NCBI GenBank assembly: GCA_030747575.1
Contig: JASLKI010000265.1
Coordinates: 1-10,221, forward strand
Direction of reading: 5' to 3'
Length of the DNA: 10,221 nucleotides
Source of the DNA: Verrucomicrobiota bacterium
GTDB taxonomy: Bacteria > Verrucomicrobiota > Verrucomicrobiia > Limisphaerales > UBA1096
Positions within the stretch are counted from its first letter, which is position 1. Each line of letters begins with the position of its first letter. The translations under genes were made by a program, and so were the position numbers. The notes beneath the pieces were generated by a model. That model saw only the letters and a list, made by a program, of their open reading frames with translations. It made no database searches and was not told the origin of the DNA. This document shows positions 1 to 6,925 of the stretch, piece by piece.

Positions 1-513
1 TTTCTCCTCGTAATTGATCCCCAGCGGCACCACCCAAACCGGCTTGCCCTCGGCGAGTGCCACCGCCTGCTGCGCGATACGCGCTGCGCCGGTCTTAACC
101 TGCTCGACATGCGTCAAGTCATGGCTTTTGCCCTCGGGGAAAATCCCCATCGGGAGCCCCTTGGCCAAGTTCTCCGCAGCCACGCTGAGCGACTCGACGT
201 TGCGCCGCACCGACGACTTGTCGTCCGACGCACGGTACGCAGGAATCATCCCCACCGAGCGCAATAGCGCCCCCAGAACCCTACCCTCGAACAGGGGCGC
301 CTTGGCCATGAACCGCACCGGGCGCTGGGTCGCAATGCCAATCAGCACCGGGTCAATCAGCGAATTGGGATGGTTCGCGATGTAAAGGGTGGCTCCCTGG
401 GCTGGCAACCGCTCAGCGTTCGTCACGCGAATGGTCGGGTAATAAAAACGGATCACACGCCGAATCGCCTTGCGAAGCAGAGTCCCAAAAAATGTCGATT
501 GATCCGCTCCCAT
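1..513 (-). CDS. PlsC-type phospholipid acyltransferase, N-terminal 171 residues (3' end outside window)
   Basis: This is the start of an acyltransferase of the lysophosphatidic acid/glycerol-3-phosphate acyltransferase superfamily, which transfers acyl chains to glycerolipid precursors at the inner membrane. The reading frame is open from an ATG at 513 to the window edge. Motif I reads NHPNSLIDP at residues 47-55, motif II is GMIPAYR at 88-94, and motif III is FPEG at 125-128, followed by KSH. The catalytic His48 and Asp54 are separated by five residues instead of the usual four, a spacing I associate with the branch that includes the eukaryotic-like dual GPAT/DHAP acyltransferases. The N-terminus is short, basic and amphipathic (RKAIRRVIRFYYP) and has no signal peptide. 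No clear Shine-Dalgarno precedes the ATG. An in-frame TTG at 528 is an alternative start. The gene follows the GNAT gene by 29 bases, so the two are probably cotranscribed. The family call is firm; the exact substrate is not resolved because the C-terminus is missing. Confidence 0.9.
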   Translation of the reverse strand, partial: MGADQSTFFGTLLRKAIRRVIRFYYPTIRVTNAERLPAQGATLYIANHPNSLIDPVLIGIATQRPVRFMAKAPLFEGRVLGALLRSVGMIPAYRASDDKSSVRRNVESLSVAAENLAKGLPMGIFPEGKSHDLTHVEQVKTGAARIAQQAVALAEGKPVWVVPLGINYEEK

Positions 514-542
514 TTGGTTGAAAGGCAAACTTACATTCCGGA

Positions 543-989
543 TCAGCGCATGGAAACTGAAAACTTCTTTCGCATTTTGCTGTGCCGCACCTCGCCAAAC
601 AGCACAGGGCCCTCGCCCACCACCTCGTAACCGTTGTGGCGATAGAACCCAACCGCCGCCTCGCGAGCATCCAGAACGATCACCGACATCCCCTGCCCCT
701 TGGCCAGTCGCTCAAGTTCGTCCAGAACCGCTTGGCCGAGGCCCCTACCACGGAACGGCTCCTCCACCGCCATGTAGCGCACCTGGCCGACGCCGGTTTC
801 GACAGCATGCAGGCGGCCCACGCAAACCAGCCGGTTGGCCTCGTCGTATCCAGCGACGTGCGTCGCGGCGGCATCGAGTTCGTCACGTTCACTGCCGAAG
901 GGTTGCCCCCACGGCTTACGCAGCACACGCCAGCGCAAATCGTAATACGCCACAAACTCCAGCTCCGACTCCGGGGAACGAATCTCCAC
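543..989 (-). CDS. GNAT family N-acetyltransferase
   Basis: A single-domain GNAT acetyltransferase of 148 residues, which would use acetyl-CoA to acetylate an amine on an unknown substrate in the cytoplasm. The acetyl-CoA pyrophosphate loop is seen as RGRGLG (residues 80-85) after the beta strand RYMAVEE, and motif B is seen as FYRHNGYEVVGE near residue 115. The N-terminal YYDLRWRVLRKPWG resembles the ElaA-like subgroup. The start is a GTG at 989: an in-frame stop lies a short way upstream and no other start codon lies between. No convincing Shine-Dalgarno is visible. It is the first gene of a minus-strand pair with the PlsC-type acyltransferase and is divergent from the dehydratase operon. 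The family is secure; the substrate cannot be told. Confidence 0.88.
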   Translation of the reverse strand: MEIRSPESELEFVAYYDLRWRVLRKPWGQPFGSERDELDAAATHVAGYDEANRLVCVGRLHAVETGVGQVRYMAVEEPFRGRGLGQAVLDELERLAKGQGMSVIVLDAREAAVGFYRHNGYEVVGEGPVLFGEVRHSKMRKKFSVSMR

Positions 990-1007
990 GTCCGGATGGT
1001 CGCTTGA

Positions 1008-1019
1008 CCAAGCGCTTGG
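1008..1019. promoter_or_regulatory. 12-base perfect palindrome in a divergent intergenic region (candidate operator)
   Basis: CCAAGCGCTTGG is its own reverse complement. It sits in the 105-base gap (990-1094) between the GNAT gene on the minus strand and the dehydratase operon on the plus strand, 19 bases upstream of the GNAT start. CGCTTG at 1001-1006 and CAAGCG at 1009-1014 form a second, overlapping inverted pair. A symmetric site in a divergent gap suggests a dimeric repressor or activator site, but no regulator gene is in the window and I cannot place reliable -10/-35 boxes around it. By my estimate, a 12-base palindrome in a gap of this length is expected by chance about 2 times in 100. 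Confidence 0.3.
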
Positions 1020-1094
1020 GCCAAATCAATTTTTGATGAGCAATCGGAGGCAAATCTTGCTGTGAATCCTGAGCCTATCCATTAACCTCGCGGC

Positions 1095-2264
1095 GTGAAA
1101 ATCACCTCCGTCAGGACACGGCATGCGAACCGTTCCATTTGGGGACACCTAGCTGAAAGGGAAAAAACGCTTCCGCTAGTGACGCCATTGGATATTTATC
1201 CGCAATTTGGGGAGACTCGCGGGTCGTGGTTTTGGGACTCCGGGATGGCGGTGGTCGTGATTGAAACCGAAGAGGGCATCACTGGTTCGGGCTGGTGCGA
1301 GGACGGATGTAGCGCTATTTCGTTAATCATTGAAAACCACCTGAGTCGTCTTCTCATCGGGCAGGATGCCGGCGAAATCGAAGGACTGTGGGATCGATTG
1401 TTTCGCGCCACCCTGCCCTACGGGCGTAAGGGCGTGGCACTCCATGCGTTGAGCGCGATCGACTTAGCGCTGTGGGACCTGGCCGGAAAGACCGCTGGAA
1501 AACCGGTATATGAACTTCTCGGCGGACCGGTGAAACCGGACATTTCAGTGTATGCATCAGCGCTGCATCCTGTCGGCGCTGAGAAGGTGCAGGCCGAAGC
1601 CAAGGCCTACGTCGAGGAAGGCTATCAGGCGATGAAGATGCGCTTCCCATACGGTCCCGGCCACGGTATTGCCGGCATGCGTGCCAACGAGGAGCACGTC
1701 GCAAATGTCCGCGATGCCGTCGGTGATGACATTGAGATCATGGCCGACGCCTACATGGGCTGGGATTTTCTTTATGCGAAAAAGATGGTGAAGCGACTGG
1801 AACCGTATCGGCTGGCCTGGCTCGAGGAAGCGTTCCTGCCGGATGACCTGAACAGTTATGCCAAGCTCCGTCAGGAAACCTCGATCCCCATCTCCGGTGG
1901 GGAGCATGAATACACGCGGTTTGGATTCCAGCAAATTATCGAGAAACAGGCGATGGACATCATCCAACCGGATCTCAGGCGGTGCGGAGGCTTGTCCGAG
2001 GGACGACGGATCTGCTCGCTCGCCTTGGCCAACGGCATCACGGTCATTCCGCACGCCTACGGTCCAACGCACATCCACTTTGCCCTTGCCGAAACGGCCG
2101 TCCCAATGATTGAGTATTTCCCAATACCCAGCTGGGATGATCTGCCCGACGCCGAGGTGGAGCCGATCTTTCATGATGAACCTCAACCACAAAATGGGCG
2201 CGTTACCGCTTCCACCAAACCGGGCCTTGGCGTCACCGTAAACGAAAGGATTTTCGCCGATTAG
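1095..2264 (+). CDS. Rhamnonate dehydratase-like enolase superfamily enzyme (sugar-acid dehydratase)
   Basis: A 389-residue protein of the mandelate racemase subgroup of the enolase superfamily, most like L-rhamnonate dehydratase. Such enzymes dehydrate a sugar acid to a 2-keto-3-deoxy acid in the cytoplasm using one Mg2+. The N-terminal capping domain spans about residues 1-130 and the (beta/alpha)7beta barrel about 140-370. Visible metal ligands are Asp218 (MADAY), Glu244 or Glu245 (WLEEAF) and Glu270 (SGGEHEY). His320 (VIPHAYG) and Asp293 (QPDLRRCGG) form the usual His-Asp dyad with the normal 27-residue spacing. The second-strand motif is K181-M-R183, a KxR rather than the more common KxK. 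There is no signal peptide. The start is GTG at 1095, the first start codon after an in-frame TAA at 1083-1085. It leads an operon with a symporter (24-base gap) and a lactonase-like amidohydrolase. L-rhamnonate and L-fuconate are the best substrate guesses; the exact one is inferred. Confidence 0.85.
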   Translation: MKITSVRTRHANRSIWGHLAEREKTLPLVTPLDIYPQFGETRGSWFWDSGMAVVVIETEEGITGSGWCEDGCSAISLIIENHLSRLLIGQDAGEIEGLWDRLFRATLPYGRKGVALHALSAIDLALWDLAGKTAGKPVYELLGGPVKPDISVYASALHPVGAEKVQAEAKAYVEEGYQAMKMRFPYGPGHGIAGMRANEEHVANVRDAVGDDIEIMADAYMGWDFLYAKKMVKRLEPYRLAWLEEAFLPDDLNSYAKLRQETSIPISGGEHEYTRFGFQQIIEKQAMDIIQPDLRRCGGLSEGRRICSLALANGITVIPHAYGPTHIHFALAETAVPMIEYFPIPSWDDLPDAEVEPIFHDEPQPQNGRVTASTKPGLGVTVNERIFAD

Positions 2265-2288
2265 CGCTTGGCAGGCGCCCGAAGAACC

Positions 2289-3998
2289 ATGACGACCCTT
2301 GACTGGATTATCGTGCTGGCTCTCAACGGGCCGGTCATTCTGTTTGCCCTGCTAAAAAGCGGCGGCACCAAGACAAGCAAGGACTGGTTCCTGGCCGGCC
2401 GCACTCTGCCCTGGTGGATTGTCGGCCTCTCACTCTACGCCACACTGGTCGACTCCACTGATCTGGTGGTCGATTCCGGAGCCACATACGGCGGTGGCGT
2501 TAAATTTTACCTGATTAACTGGGTCGGCTGCGTTGCCGGTTGGCTGCTTCTGGCGCACCGAATCATCCTGCCGATGTACCGTTCCGGCATGTACACCAAC
2601 GCCGAATACCTCGAGTCACGGTTTGGACTCTCTCCTCGAATCGTCAGCGTTCTGGTGCAGGTGCTTTACCGAACGGTGATACTCGGGATGATCAGCACCA
2701 CAAACTTTTTGACGCTAAAAATTGTCTGCGGATGGGAAGATACCATGGCCTGGTCGGTTGTTGGAATCATCGCACTGCTAGCGACATTTTACACCATGGC
2801 TGGCGGACTCAAGATGGTGGCAATCACCGATTCAATTCAATCCGTTGTAATGATACTGGCGACCGTTGTCCTATTTTATACCGTATCGAACGAAGTCGGA
2901 GGATGGAGTGGTTTGCAGGAAAAACTTAACACGCACTCTCCGGAATTGGAGCAACAGATGATGCACACCGGCACAGATGTCATTAGCCGAACGGATGCAT
3001 CAGCGCTTGGCCAAGGGGAACTTGCGAGAAAACTTTTGCTTGGTGGAACGCACAATGAAGAATCAAAACAAATCATCCACCGAAGCCCCGCTTGGCTGGC
3101 CTGCTTGAGCCTGATCATTGCTGGCTTGGCCTACTCCATCGTCAACCACACCCAGTCGATGCGACTACTCGGTGCACGCAGCGAACGACATCTTAAGACT
3201 TCTGTGGCCTTTTCAGGAATCATTCTAATCGGCGCCACATTCATGGCACAGAGCATTGGCCTGTTTGGGCGGGCACTCTTTCCAGACATCAGCGCGCTAC
3301 CGGTTGACGAATTGATTCGAACCAAGGATGCCATATTCCCGGTGATCGTCCGGGATTTCACCACCGTAGGGTTAAAAGGCCTAATCGTCGCCGGTGTCAT
3401 GGCGGCCGCCTTCTCCACTTACGACTCTATCGGGTCCACCCTGTCTGCATTATTAACGCGCGACGTGTACCGCCGACTGATCGCCAAAGACCGGGAGGAT
3501 CATCACTATCTCTCCGTGGGGCGCTGGCTCACACCGCTTATTATTTTTGGATCTTTCATTTACATTCCGGCTTTGCTTTCAGGCGGCATGATTGATTTCT
3601 ACTTGAAGATGGTGGGTAGCTTTGTGGTTCCGTTACTCGTCGTTTACCTGTTGGGCTCGTTTACTCGTGTTCATCGTGGATCAGCAGCGGCAGGCTTAGT
3701 TGCTGGAGTGGGATTCGGGCTCTATTCCTTCATCGCAAAAACTCTCACCGAGTCTCAGGGTGTGGTGTTGCTGCCTTCAGCCTTGATGGATAGCCACGTC
3801 ACCGGGCCGTTGACTTTTGCTATCACCACCTTGGCCATGCTAACAACGACGATGATTCGGGGTCGGGAAACCAGTCCGCTCTTTTGGCAGGATCAGGCCG
3901 CGCTTGACCAAGCCGAATCGACCAGCTTCCTGCCCCTCACGCTTGGGCTCGCCGTGCTGGCACTTGGCCTGTTCCTTGGGTTCGTCATTTTCATTTAA
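2289..3998 (+). CDS. SSS family sodium/solute symporter
   Basis: A 569-residue inner membrane transporter of the sodium:solute symporter (SGLT-like) family, which couples Na+ entry to uptake of a sugar, sugar acid or related solute. Family marks include DWFLAGRTLPWW (about residues 32-43), the signature GGLKMVAITDSIQ (172-184), and the segment VAGVMAAAFSTYDSIGST near 367-384, which corresponds to the Na+-site helix. Roughly 13-14 hydrophobic segments are seen, with a long polar loop at about 205-265. The ATG at 2289 is preferred over an upstream TTG at 2268 because the family usually begins directly with the first helix (MTTLDWIIVLALN). The gap to the dehydratase is 24 bases and to the amidohydrolase 17 bases. 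Its place between a dehydratase and an exported lactonase suggests that its cargo is the sugar acid or lactone of that pathway; this is context-based only. Confidence 0.9.
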   Translation: MTTLDWIIVLALNGPVILFALLKSGGTKTSKDWFLAGRTLPWWIVGLSLYATLVDSTDLVVDSGATYGGGVKFYLINWVGCVAGWLLLAHRIILPMYRSGMYTNAEYLESRFGLSPRIVSVLVQVLYRTVILGMISTTNFLTLKIVCGWEDTMAWSVVGIIALLATFYTMAGGLKMVAITDSIQSVVMILATVVLFYTVSNEVGGWSGLQEKLNTHSPELEQQMMHTGTDVISRTDASALGQGELARKLLLGGTHNEESKQIIHRSPAWLACLSLIIAGLAYSIVNHTQSMRLLGARSERHLKTSVAFSGIILIGATFMAQSIGLFGRALFPDISALPVDELIRTKDAIFPVIVRDFTTVGLKGLIVAGVMAAAFSTYDSIGSTLSALLTRDVYRRLIAKDREDHHYLSVGRWLTPLIIFGSFIYIPALLSGGMIDFYLKMVGSFVVPLLVVYLLGSFTRVHRGSAAAGLVAGVGFGLYSFIAKTLTESQGVVLLPSALMDSHVTGPLTFAITTLAMLTTTMIRGRETSPLFWQDQAALDQAESTSFLPLTLGLAVLALGLFLGFVIFI

Positions 3999-4015
3999 CC
4001 TACCACAAACCAATC

Positions 4016-4984
4016 ATGAATCGCCGACAATTCATTGCCACTACCTCCGCCACCGTTGCCTCGGCCGGCTGCACATCGCTGAAGCAACACCCGGAGAAGC
4101 ATACCCCCATCGTCGACACCCACCAACACTTGTGGAATCTTGACCGCTTCAAGCTCAATTGGCTTGACGAAGCCCCTGCATTGCTCAAGCGCAGCTTCCT
4201 CTTAAACGACTACCTTGCAGCGACCAAGGGATTAAACATCGCCAAGGCCATCTACCTCGAGGTCGATGTGATTCCCGAACAACAAAAAGACGAGGCCAAC
4301 TTCGTTATAGAAATCTCGAAAAACCCCAAATACCCGACAGTAGCCGGAGTGATCTCCGGTCGCCCGGAAAACGAAGAATTCTCCGAATATATCACCCTGT
4401 ACCGCGATAACCCACACATTAAGGGTATGCGCCGCCTTATGGAAACTACATCGGACGGCTTCTGCCTGCAGCAGCAGTTCATCGAGTCTGTACAACTGCT
4501 AGGCAATCTGGGGAAACATTTTGAGATCACCATTCAGCCCACCCAATTGAACGATGCGCTAGCACTGGTGAAGCGGTGCCCGGACACGCGGTTCGTCATC
4601 GACCACTGTGGCACGGCCGACCCCAAGGCATTCCTCCCCGAGGCTCAACGCGGCGGAGCCGCCCCGATGCATGAGGCCAAGCCGTGGGAGGAATCCATGT
4701 CCGAACTGGCCGATCAACCGAACACCGTTTGCAAAATCTCCGGCATCGTCGCCCACGCTCCCAAGAACTGGGTGGCGGAGCAACTGGCCCCGATCGTCAA
4801 CCACTGCCTGAACCGGTTCGGATCGGAGCGAGTGATGTTCGGGGGCGATTGGCCGGTCTGCCTGATCGGAGCCCGGTACGACCAATGGGTGAATGGCCTA
4901 AAGAAAATCGTCTCTAATCGCCCAGCGCAGGAGCAACGAAAACTGTTTCACGACAATGCCATGCGTTTTTATCAATTGGCTTGA
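4016..4984 (+). CDS. Exported amidohydrolase of the COG3618 sugar-lactonase type
   Basis: A 322-residue TIM-barrel amidohydrolase of the family that includes L-fuconolactonase and L-rhamnono-lactonase, which open sugar lactones to aldonates. Visible motifs: VDTHQHLW (residues 33-40, metal-binding HxH at His36/His38), FVIDHCG (His197), CKISG (239-243), and MFGGDWPVC (274-282, catalytic/metal Asp278). The end, DNAMRFYQL, is typical of the family. The N-terminus [20 protein letters not shown] looks like a Tat-type leader with an RR pair and ends in a Cys19 that could be a lipidation site; the lipobox (SAG-C) lacks the usual Leu/Val. The enzyme is therefore predicted to lie outside the cytoplasm, unlike most characterised fuconolactonases. 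It is the last gene of the operon and has no obvious Shine-Dalgarno. Lactonase activity is inferred from family and from the neighbouring dehydratase; other hydrolytic roles in this family are possible. Confidence 0.85.
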   Translation: MNRRQFIATTSATVASAGCTSLKQHPEKHTPIVDTHQHLWNLDRFKLNWLDEAPALLKRSFLLNDYLAATKGLNIAKAIYLEVDVIPEQQKDEANFVIEISKNPKYPTVAGVISGRPENEEFSEYITLYRDNPHIKGMRRLMETTSDGFCLQQQFIESVQLLGNLGKHFEITIQPTQLNDALALVKRCPDTRFVIDHCGTADPKAFLPEAQRGGAAPMHEAKPWEESMSELADQPNTVCKISGIVAHAPKNWVAEQLAPIVNHCLNRFGSERVMFGGDWPVCLIGARYDQWVNGLKKIVSNRPAQEQRKLFHDNAMRFYQLA

Positions 4985-5021
4985 ATGATCATTGGATTTG
5001 GCACAGGATGTGTTCCCCAGA

Positions 5022-5111
5022 GGAAGGGTGCCGGAGTGGTCGAACGGGGTGCTCTCGAAAAGCATTGAGCGAGCAATCGTTCCGGGGGTTCGAATCCCTC
5101 CCCTTCCGCCA
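5022..5111 (+). tRNA. tRNA-Ser (anticodon CGA)
   Basis: A complete class II tRNA of 90 nt with encoded CCA. The acceptor stem GGAAGGG (5022-5028) pairs perfectly with CCCTTCC (5101-5107); the discriminator is G5108 and CCA is at 5109-5111. The D stem is CCG/CGG (5031-5033 with 5045-5047). The anticodon stem GTGCT/AGCAT (5049-5053 with 5061-5065) encloses the loop CTCGAAA with anticodon CGA at 5056-5058, which reads UCG serine codons. The long variable arm (5066-5083) folds as GAGCGA/TCGTTC around GCAA, as expected for serine tRNAs. The T arm is GGGGG-TTCGAAT-CCCTC (5084-5100). It starts 37 bases after the amidohydrolase stop, in the same direction, and converges on the sulfatase gene. Confidence 0.97.
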
Positions 5112-5147
5112 TACTTCTCTATTAATGGCTTACGACTTCAGTGGGTC

Positions 5148-5170
5148 AAAGTTACACTCGAAAGTTACAC
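5148..5170. repeat. Short direct repeat downstream of tRNA-Ser
   Basis: AAAGTTACAC occurs twice, at 5148-5157 and 5161-5170, with a three-base spacer (period 13). It lies in the 127-base gap (5112-5238) between the tRNA 3' end and the convergent end of the sulfatase gene. I see no gene or clear terminator in this gap. On the minus strand a 20-codon frame (5130-5192) crosses the repeat, but I do not recognise its product and do not call it. The repeat could be chance, a binding site, or debris from integration next to a tRNA gene. Confidence 0.35.
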
Positions 5171-5238
5171 CAAATTCACGGAGGTGTTTCATTTGGCTTC
5201 GGCCTTCAATCCCTCACTCGTCTTTCATTTCGTGGTGC

Positions 5239-6645
5239 CTACCTCGCGGCTGCCATCCGGGCTTTGTACTGAGCTCTGGCCTGCTTGAGGATAGCGGCGT
5301 ACTTCGGATCGGAAACGACGTTGGTGTACTGGTCTGGGTCCTTGATCATGTCGTAGAGCTCTTCGCCTTTGCCGGCGTAACTCATGTAATGCCATTGGGC
5401 CGAACGCAGTCCACCGCCGGCCCGGTTATGAATTGACAGGGCTGTGTCGCGCACCTTCGCATCCGGATTACGCAGAATCGGTGTCAGGCTTTTGCCATGT
5501 AAACCCTTGGGCATCGGCAGTCCCAGCAGGTCCGTCCAGGTTGGATAGAGATCCACAAGCTCGACAAATGACGATGTCCGTCCTGGCTTGATCTCCGGCG
5601 CGCTGACGATCAACGGTACGCGGACGACTTCCTCGTGCAGGTTGGCTTTCTGCCAGAATCCATGTTCGCCCAGATGATAGCCGTGGTCGGTGGTGAATAT
5701 GATTGCTGTGGAACCGCGCAATCCAAGGCGGTCAAGTTCGTTGAGCACTCGTCCAAGCTGCTCATCCATGAAGGTCACCGAACCGTAATACGCCTGCCAC
5801 ATTCTGCGGCGGCTTTGCTCCATTTCATTGAGCCCCTTGCCATCGGGACCGCGCCCGGCAAGAGGAATATCATCCAGGTCGCCCTGGATCAGCGGCGGAA
5901 TTTTCATCTTCTGCTGCGGGTACATGTTGAAGAACTTCTTCGGCTGAACCATCGGGAAGTGCGGCCTCACGAAGCCGACGCCGAGGAAGAATGGTTTACC
6001 CGCCTTCTTGCGTTCCCGCAGCAGCTCAACCGCCTTCGTCGCGACCATATAGTCTGCCTGATCGGAACCATCTTCCTTGTCGGTTTCGACAGTCGCCCAC
6101 ATGCGGTTTGGGCCCTTGGCGTCACGGCCCTCAATATTCCGGGTCACGATGTCCGAGTTCAGCAATCGATACAGCCCCGGTGAAAACGTCTCAGCGGTCT
6201 TCGTGTTGTAACGCTCCGTCCAGCATTCAGCGACATCCCTGCCGTTGCTGCCATCAAGCTGTGCATGGGGCACGGGCATATGGAAAATCTTACCCACGCG
6301 AGCCGTGTGCATTCCGTGCTTTTGAAGATGCTCGCCGATTGTTGGTGCGGTTGCCTTTGACTTGGGATAGATGCTCCGCAACATCGACGGGCGCGACGGT
6401 GAACAAGCCAGGCCTTGGCAGTAAGCGCGTTCAAAGACCACCCCCGACTTTGCAAGTCGGTCAATGTTGGGAGTCTTGCAGACGGTATTGCCGTAAGCCG
6501 GCAACGCACTGGCCTTTAGGTCGTCTGACATGATCAGAAGGATGTTTGTGACCCTTTCAGCCGGTTCTTTCCCCATGCTGGTCGCTGTGGTGGCGATCAA
6601 CATTAGAGCACAGATTAATACTTTTGATTTACGGCTTCTGTTCAT
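5239..6645 (-). CDS. Exported sulfatase (iduronate-2-sulfatase-like, S1 family)
   Basis: A 468-residue type I sulfatase that would hydrolyse sulfate esters, probably on polysaccharide or oligosaccharide, in the periplasm or outside the cell. The formylglycine signature is CSPSR at residues 81-85, with Cys81 to be oxidised by a formylglycine-generating enzyme encoded elsewhere. Ca2+ ligands are visible as Asp41-Asp42 (IMSDDL) and Asp320-His321 (FTTDHGYHLGEHGFWQK, which also gives Lys333). His229 sits in GFVRPHFP, a motif typical of the iduronate-2-sulfatase-like branch (SulfAtlas S1_7, to my recollection). The N-terminus MNRSRKSKVLICALMLIATT is a Sec-type signal peptide with likely cleavage near residue 25. 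Length is normal. The gene faces the tRNA and is divergent from the exported oxidoreductase. The true substrate is unknown: in this group the iduronate name reflects similarity only, and algal sulfated polysaccharides are more likely. Confidence 0.93.
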   Translation of the reverse strand: MNRSRKSKVLICALMLIATTATSMGKEPAERVTNILLIMSDDLKASALPAYGNTVCKTPNIDRLAKSGVVFERAYCQGLACSPSRPSMLRSIYPKSKATAPTIGEHLQKHGMHTARVGKIFHMPVPHAQLDGSNGRDVAECWTERYNTKTAETFSPGLYRLLNSDIVTRNIEGRDAKGPNRMWATVETDKEDGSDQADYMVATKAVELLRERKKAGKPFFLGVGFVRPHFPMVQPKKFFNMYPQQKMKIPPLIQGDLDDIPLAGRGPDGKGLNEMEQSRRRMWQAYYGSVTFMDEQLGRVLNELDRLGLRGSTAIIFTTDHGYHLGEHGFWQKANLHEEVVRVPLIVSAPEIKPGRTSSFVELVDLYPTWTDLLGLPMPKGLHGKSLTPILRNPDAKVRDTALSIHNRAGGGLRSAQWHYMSYAGKGEELYDMIKDPDQYTNVVSDPKYAAILKQARAQYKARMAAAR

Positions 6646-6925
6646 CGGAATTTGGTTTCTCGCTGTTAAGGACGGATTCGATTTTTGCCCGGTTAGTGGG
6701 CTTTAGGTCGGGTCGCTACAGGGCAGATTGTAGGCGAGTGTGGAGGGCCGGGTCAAGGCGGGTAGCACGACAGCGCTGGGGCGGCCTGAACAACAATAAC
6801 GCCGGACAAAGCCAGAAGAACAGTGGGTATGTTTACTTTCGGTTTCACCTTAAGCAACTGGCCTGGAAATGTCTTGTAACTATGCCATGAAAACCGCAGC
6901 ATCGACGCACCGGAAGGATATTATA
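6646..6925. other. Divergent intergenic region between sulfatase and oxidoreductase
   Basis: This 280-base gap must hold the promoters of two divergent genes. The left half is GC-rich and the right half, from about 6830, is richer in A and T. I see no convincing -35/-10 pair, riboswitch or small gene. An ORF on the plus strand at 6624-6890 spans the gap but has no family features, and part of it lies antisense to the sulfatase signal peptide. Confidence 0.5.
6912..6918 (+). promoter_or_regulatory. Strong ribosome binding site that fixes the oxidoreductase start
   Basis: GGAAGGA lies seven bases before the ATG at 6926. It is the best Shine-Dalgarno match in the window and argues against the longer frame that opens at 6869, whose extra 19 residues also lie ahead of the Tat leader. 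Confidence 0.75.

Noticed and set aside
582..1036. Plus-strand frames opposite the first GNAT gene
   Set aside because: The minus-strand GNAT frame has a clear acetyl-CoA loop, and the plus-strand frames have no motifs.
1557..2192. 211-residue open frame on the minus strand
   Set aside because: It is antisense to the dehydratase, whose active-site residues are intact. The frame is an effect of GC-rich codon use and shows no family motifs.
4984..4993. AATGATCATT palindrome after the amidohydrolase stop
   Set aside because: Ten-base palindromes are expected by chance several times in a window of this size, and no other signal supports it.
4981..5436. 151-residue plus-strand frame crossing the tRNA
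   Set aside because: It reads through tRNA-Ser and then antisense to the sulfatase end; no independent coding evidence.
5635..6183. 182-residue open frame on the plus strand
   Set aside because: It lies antisense to the sulfatase, which has a complete signature and catalytic residues. Composition and sequence look like a shadow.
6751..6790. Sequence around GGTAGCACGACAGCGCT as a possible dispersed intergenic repeat
   Set aside because: It reminds me of intergenic repeats in related genomes, but there is only one copy here and no way to confirm it without a genome search.
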